DNA of 29,990 nucleotides, taken from IMG/VR virus record IMGVR_UViG_3300020204_000252, positions 1 through 29,990 of that record; one strand, given 5' to 3'. Below are positions 13,762 through 21,100 of the stretch, in pieces; the first letter of the stretch is position 1; each line of letters begins with the position of its first letter. This DNA is from a virus. The position numbers and the translations under genes are program-made. The notes beneath the pieces are model-generated. The model ran no database searches and was not told where the DNA came from. It was given only the letters and a program-made list of their open reading frames with translations.

Positions 13762-15303
13762 TTATACCTCGCTTGTTTTGAGAAAATCGCTGAGTGTTCC
13801 AAGTGTTAATTGATAACTGTTGTTGTAATCATATCCACCGTCAATGAACGCTTTGTTGATGTTGCGCTTCTCTTGAAGCATTTCATACTGACGCTCTTCG
13901 ACGCTTCCTTCCATGACCAACGCCACGATATTAACGTGGGTGTGTTCGGATGACAACCTGATGATTCGAGATTCCCGCTGATCTAGTTTACCGGCGCTCC
14001 ATGGCAGGTCATAGGAAATTAGGTAGTTAGCAATGGGCAAATCCAACCCATAGCCACCGGCATCTGAGGATAAGAACAAACGTACAGACTCGTCATTGGT
14101 GAACAATTGTTTTGCTGTATCTCGTTGGGCGTTATTCATTGTTCCGTCAAAAATAACGCTTTTAGTTAAATGTGCTGTTGCTTTTTGAATAAGTTTCAAG
14201 TTGTAGGTATAAAACGAAAACAATACAACTTTGTTCTTTGAATCTTCAGCAAGAACAGTTTCAAGGTATTCAATAAGCACCTCGAGTTTAGGTGATTTCA
14301 TTCGTGTAGCAATTACACCGCGACTAACGAGCTCATAAGCATATTCGCTACCTTGATTGTTAGTGGTTCCGTACAGGTGGGCTGACAACTGAACTAAATC
14401 TGGGTTGTCGCAAAACATACGTAGCGCGGTAATTTGTGACATGATTCGTCCCTGATCAGTTTTGTCTTGTCGACCAAAATAGTGAGTCCATAGGTCAAAG
14501 CCACGCCCAAATGATGTAATGGCTTTTTGAATGGAGTTAAGTAGTTCCTTGGCAATAATTCTGTATGCCTTTGCCCCGTCTTTATCAAAAGGAACTGGGA
14601 TGACTGAATGAATGATCTTGGGCAACTGATCTGCAATGTCTTCACGTCGTTTACGAATCATTGTCGTCTTTAACGTTTCACTCAATACGTCAAGATTTCT
14701 GTAACGCAATGGCTTACCAAACATTTTGTCTCTAACAATAAATGTCCGGTCAAATGTTTTAAAATCACCTAATAGTTTTGGATCAACAAATTGCATAATG
14801 GAAAACAATTCCTCTGGACGATTTTCAATGGGTTGGCCAGTAAGGGCGAACCGATAGTGGTAGGTCTTGCCAATCTTTTTTAGAATACGCGAACGTTGGG
14901 ACCTGGGGGTTTTAATCATTGTCGCTTCGTCAATAACCATTGCGTCAAAGCGGTGTTCTGAATAATACGAAAGATCTCGTTTTAAAGACTCTGGGTTGAC
15001 AATGACATATCGAGACCCAATTGATTTACGCCATTGGTCAATACGTGCTGACTGAGCCCCATCAATAACGGTTGAATGGGCATCTGTAAATTTTTGTATT
15101 TCTCGTTGCCATTGATACTTGAGTGCTGCCGGGACAACAATGAGAGCTTTTTGTATCTCTTTGCCCTCATGTAGGTGTTCTAGGGCTGCCAGCGTTGTAA
15201 CCGTCTTACCAGCACCCATGACGAGGGCAAGAAGCATTTGCCCACGTTCGACCATCGCGTCGACAGCCTCTTGTTGGAATGGGTAAAGTTTTCCGTTAAA
15301 CAC
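13762..15303 (-). CDS. SNF2/DEAD-like superfamily 2 helicase
   Basis: Two GTG starts are possible: 15303 (8-bp overlap with the primase gene, GGTGGA upstream) and 15333 (no Shine-Dalgarno); I prefer 15303, giving 513 aa. In order: a Q-motif-like LYPFQQEAVDAM, Walker A VMGAGKT (~29-34), KALIVVPAALKYQWQREI (motif Ia), Walker B VIDEATMIK, FALTGQPIENRPEEL (motif III), and a helicase C domain with VVLFSFYTYNLKL, LFLSSDAGGYGLDLP and DQRESRIIRL. The SSDAGGxGLDL...QRxxRxxR pattern is that of SNF2 proteins. These use ATP to translocate on double-stranded DNA; in phages they probably remove bound proteins or remodel forks. It sits after the primase in the replication operon. Confidence 0.9.
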   Translation of the reverse strand: MFNGKLYPFQQEAVDAMVERGQMLLALVMGAGKTVTTLAALEHLHEGKEIQKALIVVPAALKYQWQREIQKFTDAHSTVIDGAQSARIDQWRKSIGSRYVIVNPESLKRDLSYYSEHRFDAMVIDEATMIKTPRSQRSRILKKIGKTYHYRFALTGQPIENRPEELFSIMQFVDPKLLGDFKTFDRTFIVRDKMFGKPLRYRNLDVLSETLKTTMIRKRREDIADQLPKIIHSVIPVPFDKDGAKAYRIIAKELLNSIQKAITSFGRGFDLWTHYFGRQDKTDQGRIMSQITALRMFCDNPDLVQLSAHLYGTTNNQGSEYAYELVSRGVIATRMKSPKLEVLIEYLETVLAEDSKNKVVLFSFYTYNLKLIQKATAHLTKSVIFDGTMNNAQRDTAKQLFTNDESVRLFLSSDAGGYGLDLPIANYLISYDLPWSAGKLDQRESRIIRLSSEHTHVNIVALVMEGSVEERQYEMLQEKRNINKAFIDGGYDYNNSYQLTLGTLSDFLKTSEV

Positions 15304-16225
15304 TGGGGATCCACCATGGTAGTACTGACGCACCGGTAACTGCTTCGTAGATCTCAGAGTCCGTCATGTCACCAAGATCCTTAACAGACGTATGACGATA
15401 CCTTAACCATGTAACAGGGTTTTTAAAGGATGGGAGAGAAAGCTTTAATTTCTTTGCCGCGTTAATGCCAGCTTCGTCATTGTCTAGGGCCACAACTAAC
15501 TTGTTTACATATAGTGAAAGCAGGGCAATTTGGCTTTTGCTGATATGTGCGCCAAAGGATGCAAGACCACAGACCCCATCCATAACTGTGCTTAGCCTGA
15601 CCACATCAAGAGGGGACTCAACCAACACACAAGTACCTGAGTTGATGGAGTCAAGACCAAACAGAGTTTTTGATTTAGAAACGCCGGTGGGATAGTTAAG
15701 GACTCGAGACTTTGATTTAGATTGCCAACCCATTAATTCTCCTGTGGGTGCAACAATTGGAATGATCCATGACTGTGTTGATGTGTCCCACCGGATACCG
15801 TAACGACGCACTGCTTCCCTATCAAGGTTCTTTTCCTGTAGTCGAGCATCTGATGGTACGGAAAACTTGCTAAACGTAAACCAATCAATGGGTACAGCTT
15901 TCTCTTCTACCTTTGGAGTTGATATCCGATTAAGACTGTTAGTAATCAAAAACTTATGAATCGCAACGATGGAGTCTGTTTCCCCGGTGATTTCAGAAAC
16001 AAGTTGTGAAAGAGTTCCCCGTGCTCCACATGAGTAACAAATCCACAAGCCGGTATTGCCGTTCATCGACCACGACGGAGACTTATCCTCCTTGCCAGTG
16101 CGCTTAAGGTGGACTGGGCATCGAGCAGATATTTCTTTTTCTCCTGCCCTAATAACGTCAACGCCTAATCGACGCAGAACGTCAGCAAGATCAGTAGTAC
16201 CAGTTGTCGGTGTCATTGTCATCAT
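15296..16225 (-). CDS. DNA primase (CHC2 zinc finger plus Toprim)
   Basis: The start is the ATG at 16225, preceded by GGAG nine bases upstream and overlapping the helicase gene by 35 bp. The 309-aa protein has a CHC2-type zinc finger (C36-x2-H39 in RCPVH, C63-x2-C66 in CYSC) and a Toprim domain with E203 (CVLVESPLDVV) and D248-x-D250 (VVALDNDEAG). It is much shorter than bacterial DnaG (about 580 aa): the helicase-binding C-terminal domain is absent and the RNA-polymerase core is compact. It makes RNA primers for lagging-strand synthesis. Co-transcription after the DnaB-like helicase suggests primase and helicase work as separate partner proteins rather than a T7-like fusion. Confidence 0.93.
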   Translation of the reverse strand: MMTMTPTTGTTDLADVLRRLGVDVIRAGEKEISARCPVHLKRTGKEDKSPSWSMNGNTGLWICYSCGARGTLSQLVSEITGETDSIVAIHKFLITNSLNRISTPKVEEKAVPIDWFTFSKFSVPSDARLQEKNLDREAVRRYGIRWDTSTQSWIIPIVAPTGELMGWQSKSKSRVLNYPTGVSKSKTLFGLDSINSGTCVLVESPLDVVRLSTVMDGVCGLASFGAHISKSQIALLSLYVNKLVVALDNDEAGINAAKKLKLSLPSFKNPVTWLRYRHTSVKDLGDMTDSEIYEAVTGASVLPWWIPSV

Positions 16226-17453
16226 CGGTATCGTCTCCTACTTCGGTGAAATTCATATTTGCCCAATCCCAGTTAATCTTGATTTCCCCAAGAGGAGCCG
16301 AGCGAGCAAGTACTACGCGAATAATGGCTTGATCTTCAATATCTGGGTCGGCTTCAACACCAAGCACTAGGTCTGAGTCTTGGGCAAACGAAGACGTGTA
16401 ACCGATTGCATCAGACGTAATCTTTCTAGATTTTCTGTTATTTAGTTTCCATGACAGAACCTGGGTGGTTCCGACAATGGGGATGTCTTCATTCTGTGCC
16501 ACACGCTTTAATGCACGAGTGATGTTGGTCAGGGCTTGTGGAGAACCCTTTGGCTCTCCGTTTTCGTCATCCATCAAATACACACCGTCAACAAACAAAA
16601 TGTCCGGTTTGTATTCTTTAATTTTTGCGGCCAGTGCACCGACTGTTGTAAGAGAAGACGTGTCTTCAGTGATGATGAATGGGTGCATGTTCTTGCGCAT
16701 GCGTAACGTATTTGAAACCTTTTCAAGTTCCTGTTCGCTCATAGATCCACGCAAGATGTTGCTGTAGGGAACACCAGCAACAATTGCGTCGTATCGAGCA
16801 GCTTGTTCATCTGCTGACATTTCAAAGGAAACAAACAGTGGTGTCTTACCGTGTAGGTGGGCGGCGTTTGCCATGTACAGCGTCATAAGCGATTTACCAC
16901 GCTTTGCTTCACCAACAAAGGTAATCAACTGCTGTGGTCGGAGTCCAGAGGTAATGCGGTCAAGACCAAGTAGCCCGGTGGGAATTCCACGAAGTCCGTT
17001 GGGTGTTTTTTGCAACTCAATGTATTTCTCAACACGTTGTTCCCATGTCTCAATAAGGTTTACATCTCGAAGCCTGGTGGTGTCAGTAGTGGCTTTGTTT
17101 ACGCCTCTAGTCAGCAGGGTTAGGGCCGCATCAACGGCGCTTTGTTCCAGCGCTGGCATTGCTTCTGCGACTGCTTCTAGCAAACTCCTGTGTTTATACG
17201 CTTTGTAAACCTCTTCAATCAACCCACTAAACGGCTCTTTAGAAGCGTCAACAAGCGTAATGTCGCCAAACTGTTGCTTGACTGCTCGAGCAGTTGGAAC
17301 CGAGTTGTGTTCTCTCCAGTAGATCAGAACCCATTCCCAAACCTGTCCCCATGTTTGAGTGAAGTGAATGTTCTTGACACCAAGCTTCAGTGGATGGGTG
17401 ATGTTCTGGTCTTGAATGACCTTGCTGATAAGAAGGTGTTCTGCACTAGCCAT
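16191..17453 (-). CDS. dnaB: DnaB-like replicative helicase
   Basis: The start is taken at the ATG at 17453 (MASAEHLLISKVIQDQNITH), which overlaps the previous stop by one base (TAATG). The 420-aa protein has a DnaB-like N-terminal helical domain (~1-130), a linker, and a RecA-fold domain from GIPTGLLGLDRITSGL with Walker A GEAKRGKS (181-188), FVSFEMSADEQAARYDA, Walker B DILFVDGVYLM (D289) and a sensor region IPIVGTTQVL. This is a hexameric 5'-3' helicase for fork unwinding. It ends in an acidic tail (GDDTDDDNDTDNWYY). The DnaC-like loader two genes upstream would load it, and the primase follows. Confidence 0.93.
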   Translation of the reverse strand: MASAEHLLISKVIQDQNITHPLKLGVKNIHFTQTWGQVWEWVLIYWREHNSVPTARAVKQQFGDITLVDASKEPFSGLIEEVYKAYKHRSLLEAVAEAMPALEQSAVDAALTLLTRGVNKATTDTTRLRDVNLIETWEQRVEKYIELQKTPNGLRGIPTGLLGLDRITSGLRPQQLITFVGEAKRGKSLMTLYMANAAHLHGKTPLFVSFEMSADEQAARYDAIVAGVPYSNILRGSMSEQELEKVSNTLRMRKNMHPFIITEDTSSLTTVGALAAKIKEYKPDILFVDGVYLMDDENGEPKGSPQALTNITRALKRVAQNEDIPIVGTTQVLSWKLNNRKSRKITSDAIGYTSSFAQDSDLVLGVEADPDIEDQAIIRVVLARSAPLGEIKINWDWANMNFTEVGDDTDDDNDTDNWYY

Positions 17454-17893
17454 TACAAGTTCCAACTTGTTTCAGGAGTAACTACAGTTGCCTTCATGCC
17501 AATCCTTCTTGCGTATTCTTGGTCTGCGACGTAGATGGTTTTAATTTCTGGAAAAAACTTTGAGGTCTCTGTCAAATCATCTATGTCAGCGTAGGGGACC
17601 ACAGTAGTAGAGATGTTGCGCTTAATCAACCACCGGTCAATTGCTTCGGCAACTTCAACCGGAAGAAGTGTGTATACAACTACGCCAATTTGTTTTCGAT
17701 TAATGGTGTCAATTACGTGTTTTAATGGAATCTCATGTGCTTTCCAATAGGTGAGGTATGCATCATAATCGTTAGCTCGTAGGCGGATGTTCGCAATGAC
17801 CTTACCTAGTGTATCGGGTGGTGAGGCCAGTACCCCTTCAAAAAGTACGGCGAGTCCCGGTGGGGCGTATGCGGAAATGTCACCCCTCTCCAC
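17453..17893 (-). CDS. Hypothetical protein, 146 aa
   Basis: The frame is open to an upstream ATG at 17989, but that would overlap the loader gene by 110 bp. A GTG at 17893 has an ideal Shine-Dalgarno (GGAGAGCCA-GTG) and overlaps by only 14 bp, so I choose it. The protein begins VERGDISAYAPPGLAVLFEG and alternates strands and helices (GVVVYTLLPVEVAEAIDRWL, NISTTVVPYADIDDL, IKTIYVADQEYARRIG), suggesting a Rossmann-like or HAD-like alpha/beta fold. No catalytic motif can be assigned. It sits between the helicase loader and the helicase, so a replication accessory role is likely (inference). Confidence 0.65.
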   Translation of the reverse strand: MERGDISAYAPPGLAVLFEGVLASPPDTLGKVIANIRLRANDYDAYLTYWKAHEIPLKHVIDTINRKQIGVVVYTLLPVEVAEAIDRWLIKRNISTTVVPYADIDDLTETSKFFPEIKTIYVADQEYARRIGMKATVVTPETSWNL

Positions 17894-18527
17894 TGGCTCT
17901 CCATAGTCGGTAATCGCCACCAAGAAATGGAATGAACAAACAACAGTCGGTGATAATTGACGAAAGTCTGTTCCCATAAATTTGAGCAAGCTTTTTCATG
18001 GGGATGTCTGTTGTGATGATTGTTGGTAACTGATTCTCATATCGTTTACTTAACATAGATGTAAGCGACTTCTTTGCAAATTCTGTTTGCCTTCGTTCAG
18101 TACCTAACCCATCAAGAACCAGCAGATCGTAAACATTGTCAATGTAATGAACCGTATCTGCATCAGATGATTCATCGTCGTATCGTTCGTCATCTAAGGC
18201 CGAATAGGAAACATCAAGATATTGTTCTGCTGTAATGAAATACCCACATGTTTCTGTTGTGGCAACTGCTCGTTTCAAAATAGACGTAGCAATGTGGGTT
18301 TTACCACTTCCGGTTCCGCCAAACAAATACAACCCAGTGCCTTCGTTTAAGTTCTGTTCAACGTTGTTTACCCAGTGCCGTGCGTATAAAACAACATCTT
18401 GACTTCCGTGTTCTTCATCATAGTTATCAAGGGTTGCGGCCAGATATTTTTTAGGGATCTTTGTGTTATGGAGTCGTTCCTCTAGGGGTCTCTTTCTCCA
18501 GTATTTTTGACTCTTAAGCTCAGCCAT
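17880..18527 (-). CDS. dnaC: DnaC-like helicase loader (AAA+ ATPase)
   Basis: The start is the ATG at 18527 with a Shine-Dalgarno (AAAGGAAATAAAA), overlapping the previous gene by 8 bp. The 215-aa protein begins MAELKSQKYWRKRPLEERLH. It has P-KKYLAATLDNYD before the ATPase, Walker A GGTGSGKT (70-77), Walker B LLVLDGLG (D139), a sensor region TIITTDIPMKKL and R187 in YGNRLSSII, the arginine-finger position of the DnaC/IstB family. The loader places the DnaB-like helicase on origin DNA melted by the initiator. The initiator gene, loader and helicase all lie within one operon here. Confidence 0.9.
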   Translation of the reverse strand: MAELKSQKYWRKRPLEERLHNTKIPKKYLAATLDNYDEEHGSQDVVLYARHWVNNVEQNLNEGTGLYLFGGTGSGKTHIATSILKRAVATTETCGYFITAEQYLDVSYSALDDERYDDESSDADTVHYIDNVYDLLVLDGLGTERRQTEFAKKSLTSMLSKRYENQLPTIITTDIPMKKLAQIYGNRLSSIITDCCLFIPFLGGDYRLWRASGEG

Positions 18528-18924
18528 TTTTATTTCCTTTTTTGAAGCGCTTGTCAACAGTATACGACTCGTAGGTGTAGGTATTCGATCCAATTTTTAT
18601 TTTTTCATACAAAGAATCTAATCGAGAAACAAAGCCCCGCCACGCCGGAATAGCGGTTGGTAGGGGAGCCTGTTTGATGTCGTGTGCAAACTGATCAATC
18701 ATCAAAACAATTTCATCGTTGGATATTCCACGTTGTCGTAAATTCTTAAATGCCTTCATTAAAGCCACGCCGTTTACTGGAGCTGACAACGTCATCGTTG
18801 TTGGAATTACGGTGTCTTTAAAATAATAAACAAGTGACTTTAACGACGTTTTCTTTTTTGGTTGAACAACAACTTTTTCTTCATCGTCTTCACCTAGCGC
18901 CTTACCCCATGAATCAGAAATCAT
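18520..18924 (-). CDS. Hypothetical protein, 134 aa
   Basis: It begins MISDSWGKALGEDDEEKVVV; the start overlaps the previous stop by ATGA. It has an acidic N-terminus, a basic patch (QPKKKTSLKSLVYYFKD), a helical middle (GVALMKAFKNLRQRGISNDE and IVLMIDQFAHDIKQ) and a basic end (DKRFKKGNKNG). No named family is recognised. The position between the initiator-side genes and the DnaC-like loader suggests a primosome component, for example a bridging protein, but this is inference only. Confidence 0.7.
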   Translation of the reverse strand: MISDSWGKALGEDDEEKVVVQPKKKTSLKSLVYYFKDTVIPTTMTLSAPVNGVALMKAFKNLRQRGISNDEIVLMIDQFAHDIKQAPLPTAIPAWRGFVSRLDSLYEKIKIGSNTYTYESYTVDKRFKKGNKNG

Positions 18925-19478
18925 GTCAACGATTCATGGAGTGCTTCATGCATTTCTGCAAGCTCTTCTTTAAATGTTTCCACGTCCTCATCTTGAACCA
19001 TGATCGATATTGCCATTGAAAAAAGATTACTAGTGTGTGCATTTACCAACGCAATGGGTGTTGAGTACTGCACTCGATGTTCAAGTAGATCGGTGGCCCA
19101 TTGATTAAACACATTCTTGCGTCTACCAATTTCATCGTCGTATCCACCGGTTGTCCACCCGTCTACTACGCACGTCCATCCAGGAAGTGTGATGTCCATG
19201 TACCCGCGCCACATGCTGGTAGAAACCCACTGTGCTCTTACTTTGAGAGGTTTTTTTCGCCACATAATCGGAGAATCGCCGTACTCATCCAATTGAACAA
19301 AGTTAGCAATGTAATACGTTGAGACCTCTTCACCGTCAACAATAAAAATTGTTTCGCAGTTGTCTAGGTCGGCGCTGTAACAACTTTCGCAGATCGGACC
19401 GTCGCCATCTTCGGGGTACCAAGAAAAATCATTTTCCTCAATTTTGGCTTCACACAAAACACAGGCGGTTGGGTACAT
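18921..19478 (-). CDS. Hypothetical protein with N-terminal zinc-binding motif, 185 aa
   Basis: A strong Shine-Dalgarno (GGAGGAATGAT) precedes the ATG at 19478. C6-x2-C9 (ACVLCEAKI) and C30-x2-C33 (ICESCYSAD) form a single zinc site of LIM/treble-clef type. The rest is a beta-rich middle with many Trp residues (VRAQWVSTSMWRGYMDITLP, GWTCVVDGWTTGG) and an acidic helical C-terminus (DVETFKEELAEMHEAL). No family is recognised. It is the first gene after the initiator in the replication operon, which suggests a replication-associated role. Confidence 0.72.
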   Translation of the reverse strand: MYPTACVLCEAKIEENDFSWYPEDGDGPICESCYSADLDNCETIFIVDGEEVSTYYIANFVQLDEYGDSPIMWRKKPLKVRAQWVSTSMWRGYMDITLPGWTCVVDGWTTGGYDDEIGRRKNVFNQWATDLLEHRVQYSTPIALVNAHTSNLFSMAISIMVQDEDVETFKEELAEMHEALHESLT

Positions 19479-19479
19479 A

Positions 19480-20019
19480 TCATTCCTCCGTTTTGGGATC
19501 TGGCTTAAGTTGCTGTCTCCACTTGGGATCAGTGTTAAACAAATCTAGTACACCATTAGACCTCCGCCCCCGGGTCTTGTCTTGGTTTAGATTAGTCTTT
19601 CTTGATTGGGTGTCACCAGTGACACCCCCAAGGGGTGTCTGGCGTGGCACTGGGGGGGTGTCAGGTGTGACACTGCTCTCGGGGAGGGTGTCTGACGCGA
19701 CACCCCTAATTCGAGCCATTGGATTGTTGAAGTCGATCATGTACTTGTTGGTCAACTGCCGACCACCTTTGCCGTGTCGGTGGTTGAGCTCAATCACCCC
19801 AACTTCGTGAAGTCTTGCCATTGCCCTAATGACTGTGCGTCGGCTATACCCAGTCTTTTCTGCCAGATGCTCATACGAGGTGGTTAGTTCTTGCGTTTCG
19901 TTGTTTAAATACTCTAGGGCTGTAACCAGCACGTGGAGCGATACAGAATCGCCCTTGATGTAGTTCATTACCCACTTTGGGACTGGTATAAACGGTCCTC
20001 CAAACTTGCTTCCTGCCAT
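19480..20019 (-). CDS. Winged-helix replication initiator-like protein containing the origin iterons
   Basis: The start at 20019 has a strong Shine-Dalgarno (AAAGGAAGCAACC). The 179-aa protein has an N-terminal winged HTH (residues ~25-95): SLHVLVTALEYLNN, then LTTSYEHLAEKTGYSRRTVI and RAMARLHEVGVIEL. A Pro/Thr linker (~103-140) follows, whose DNA holds four 20-bp iterons, then a short basic C-terminus. This is the layout of lambda-type O initiators: N-terminal DNA-binding domain, iteron-bearing middle and a C-terminus that contacts the helicase loader; here the C-terminus is much shorter than in O. It heads the replication operon right after the only real intergenic gap. The DNA-binding fold is clear; the initiator role is inferred from iterons and neighbours. 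A transcription regulator is the alternative. Confidence 0.8.
   Translation of the reverse strand: MAGSKFGGPFIPVPKWVMNYIKGDSVSLHVLVTALEYLNNETQELTTSYEHLAEKTGYSRRTVIRAMARLHEVGVIELNHRHGKGGRQLTNKYMIDFNNPMARIRGVASDTLPESSVTPDTPPVPRQTPLGGVTGDTQSRKTNLNQDKTRGRRSNGVLDLFNTDPKWRQQLKPDPKTEE
19608..19705. repeat. Four 20-bp iterons inside the initiator gene; candidate replication origin
   Basis: On the plus strand, gapless 20-bp copies start at 19608 (GGGTGTCACCAGTGACACCC), 19633 (GGGTGTCTGGCGTGGCACTG), 19656 (GGGTGTCAGGTGTGACACTG) and 19686 (GGGTGTCTGACGCGACACCC). Positions 1-7 and the later CAC are invariant. Copy 1 has 9-bp inverted arms around 2 bp and copy 4 has 7-bp arms around 6 bp, so each iteron is a dyad suited to a dimeric protein. 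The spacings (25, 23 and 30 bp) are not all multiples of three, so the repetition is kept at DNA level and not as a peptide repeat. Confidence 0.82.
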
Positions 20020-20066
20020 GGTTGCTTCCTTTCTTTTGTGGTGCTATTATGTATCCCAAGGGTAAG

Positions 20067-20075
20067 TTATACACC
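20067..20075 (+). promoter_or_regulatory. Near-match to a DnaA box
   Basis: TTATACACC matches 8 of 9 positions of the consensus TTATNCACA (last base differs). It lies 48 bp upstream of the initiator start. A single 9-mer with one mismatch can occur by chance, so this is weak alone; it gains some weight from the iterons about 400 bp away. Confidence 0.3.
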
Positions 20076-20115
20076 TGAATCCGCAGCTGGCCTTCGGGAA
20101 TACAACTGCGGTCCT

Positions 20116-20170
20116 GTGGGGGTTTGTGGCCGGGGGGTTTTCCTTCCTTCTTGACCCCGGCCCCCCCCAC
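20116..20170 (-). repeat. GC-rich inverted repeat / hairpin
   Basis: GGCCGGGG (20128-20135) is the reverse complement of CCCCGGCC (20155-20162), with a 19-base loop. The outer GTGGGGG (20116-20122) can pair with CCCCCAC (20164-20170), extending the stem after a bulge. In the leftward transcript the hairpin follows the 216-aa gene by a few bases. It is not followed by a U-tract, so a classical intrinsic terminator is not supported. An eight-C run (20161-20168) is a likely slippage site. Confidence 0.6.
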
Positions 20171-20176
20171 AGATGG

Positions 20177-20827
20177 TTAGGACAAAGCGTTGACAAACCT
20201 AACGATTTGATCTCTTGAACCAGTGAATGACTCAAGTACCCCGTGGTCGTTTACGTATGCCAGTACAAACACCATGTCAGACGCATTAGGAAGCGTTTTA
20301 AGAGGCGGTTTAGCTTGGGGGGCTGTCTCCCTAGGGGTAGTAGTTTTTGTCGCATCCTGGGGCTTCCCAGAGGCCTCTGGTGCCAAGCCAGTCTCTGGCT
20401 GGTCTAGGTACAACGGAACCAACCCATTGCAGAGGTCAACTGTCTGCATACCACGGCTAAGTGATGACATGCAAATCTCAGTTGTGAGAGCCGTTGGGAC
20501 ACCATCAACGTCATCCCACAAAACCAGGGTTGTGTACTTTGGATACAAGTTAAAAAAATCAGCCATCAAATGATCAACTTTGAGTATTTCTCCAGCCGCC
20601 TCCTTGACTACTGGATGGACCTTGGTGGTTCCGTCGTGGATAACCGTGAACTGGCCCTCTTTAAACGTAATCAACCAATCAAGCACATGTGCCTGACCAT
20701 CGGAAGCCTTACCATCCCAAAGATAGACAATGTGGGAATTATCTCTCAAGTCATTTAGTCCAGCCTGGATTACCGTTTCTCCTGCTGTACCCTTACCGGC
20801 AATTAAGCAAATGCGTTCTTGTTCCAT
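20177..20827 (-). CDS. Hypothetical protein with Rossmann-like N-terminus, 216 aa
   Basis: The start at 20827 has a strong Shine-Dalgarno (AGGAGAACAAC). The protein begins MEQERICLIAGKGTAGETVI and has an alternating strand/helix pattern to ~residue 140 (HIVYLWDGKASDGQAHVLDW, TTLVLWDDVDGVPTALTTEI). A Pro/Thr/Ala/Lys linker (~145-185) and a C-terminal part (MVFVLAYVNDHGVLESFTGS) follow. AGKGTAG does not match the Walker A consensus, so nucleotide binding is not established. I remember similar phage proteins only as hypothetical. It lies between the small membrane protein and the control gap, as the last gene before the replication operon. Confidence 0.72.
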   Translation of the reverse strand: MEQERICLIAGKGTAGETVIQAGLNDLRDNSHIVYLWDGKASDGQAHVLDWLITFKEGQFTVIHDGTTKVHPVVKEAAGEILKVDHLMADFFNLYPKYTTLVLWDDVDGVPTALTTEICMSSLSRGMQTVDLCNGLVPLYLDQPETGLAPEASGKPQDATKTTTPRETAPQAKPPLKTLPNASDMVFVLAYVNDHGVLESFTGSRDQIVRFVNALS

Positions 20828-20836
20828 GTTGTTCTC

Positions 20837-21091
20837 CTATTTAAGTGATTTACGAAAGGCCATGTCACCCATCAAGGTTAGACATCGAAGGATGGCGTGG
20901 CATGCACCAGCAAGTGTGGAGATGACAAGGCCACCAAGAATCATGTTCTCAATGTCAACCAAAAACGAGATTGCATATGAGGCAACTATTCCAGCGACCA
21001 CCTTAACCCAAGTCATGGGCTCCCTGGGCAAAAGTAAGTCCACCACTTGTAGGAGTTTGTAAACGGCTAGTGCTCCAAGTATGTATTCCAT
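20837..21091 (-). CDS. Small membrane protein, 84 aa (holin-like)
   Basis: The start has a Shine-Dalgarno (AAAGGAATAAC). Three hydrophobic segments are visible: ILGALAVYKLLQVVDLLL (~4-21), WVKVVAGIVASYAISFLV (~28-45) and MILGGLVISTLAGACHAIL (~50-68), with a basic C-terminal end (MAFRKSLK). Size, three membrane segments and position directly after the tail genes are those of a phage holin, which forms the lesion that lets endolysin reach the cell wall. No dedicated endolysin gene is adjacent in this window, so this is a suggestion only. Confidence 0.6.
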   Translation of the reverse strand: MEYILGALAVYKLLQVVDLLLPREPMTWVKVVAGIVASYAISFLVDIENMILGGLVISTLAGACHAILRCLTLMGDMAFRKSLK

Positions 21092-21100
21092 GTTATTCCT

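Larger units (their letters stand above)
20020..20176. promoter_or_regulatory. 157-bp non-coding gap upstream of the initiator gene
   Basis: This is the largest gap in the window. It contains no convincing gene on either strand. It holds a large GC-rich inverted repeat (20116-20170), a smaller one (CCGCAG 20081-20086 with CTGCGG 20106-20111) and a near-match to a DnaA box. Near the initiator start, TATAAC and CATAAT could be -10 elements, but no matching -35 was found, so I do not place a promoter. It probably carries control signals for the replication operon. Confidence 0.55.

Noticed and set aside
19608-19705. Possible CRISPR array
   Set aside because: The spaces between repeats are only 3-10 bp, the repeats are dyads and lie inside a coding gene with no cas genes nearby. 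They fit origin iterons.
20116-20170. Rho-independent terminator after the 216-aa gene
   Set aside because: The stem is strong, but no U-tract follows on the leftward transcript and the rightward direction has no genes to terminate.
19871-20170. A 99-codon minus-strand frame across the intergenic gap into the initiator gene
   Set aside because: It has no ribosome-binding site, its composition is irregular, and it overlaps the initiator gene by about 150 bp in another frame.
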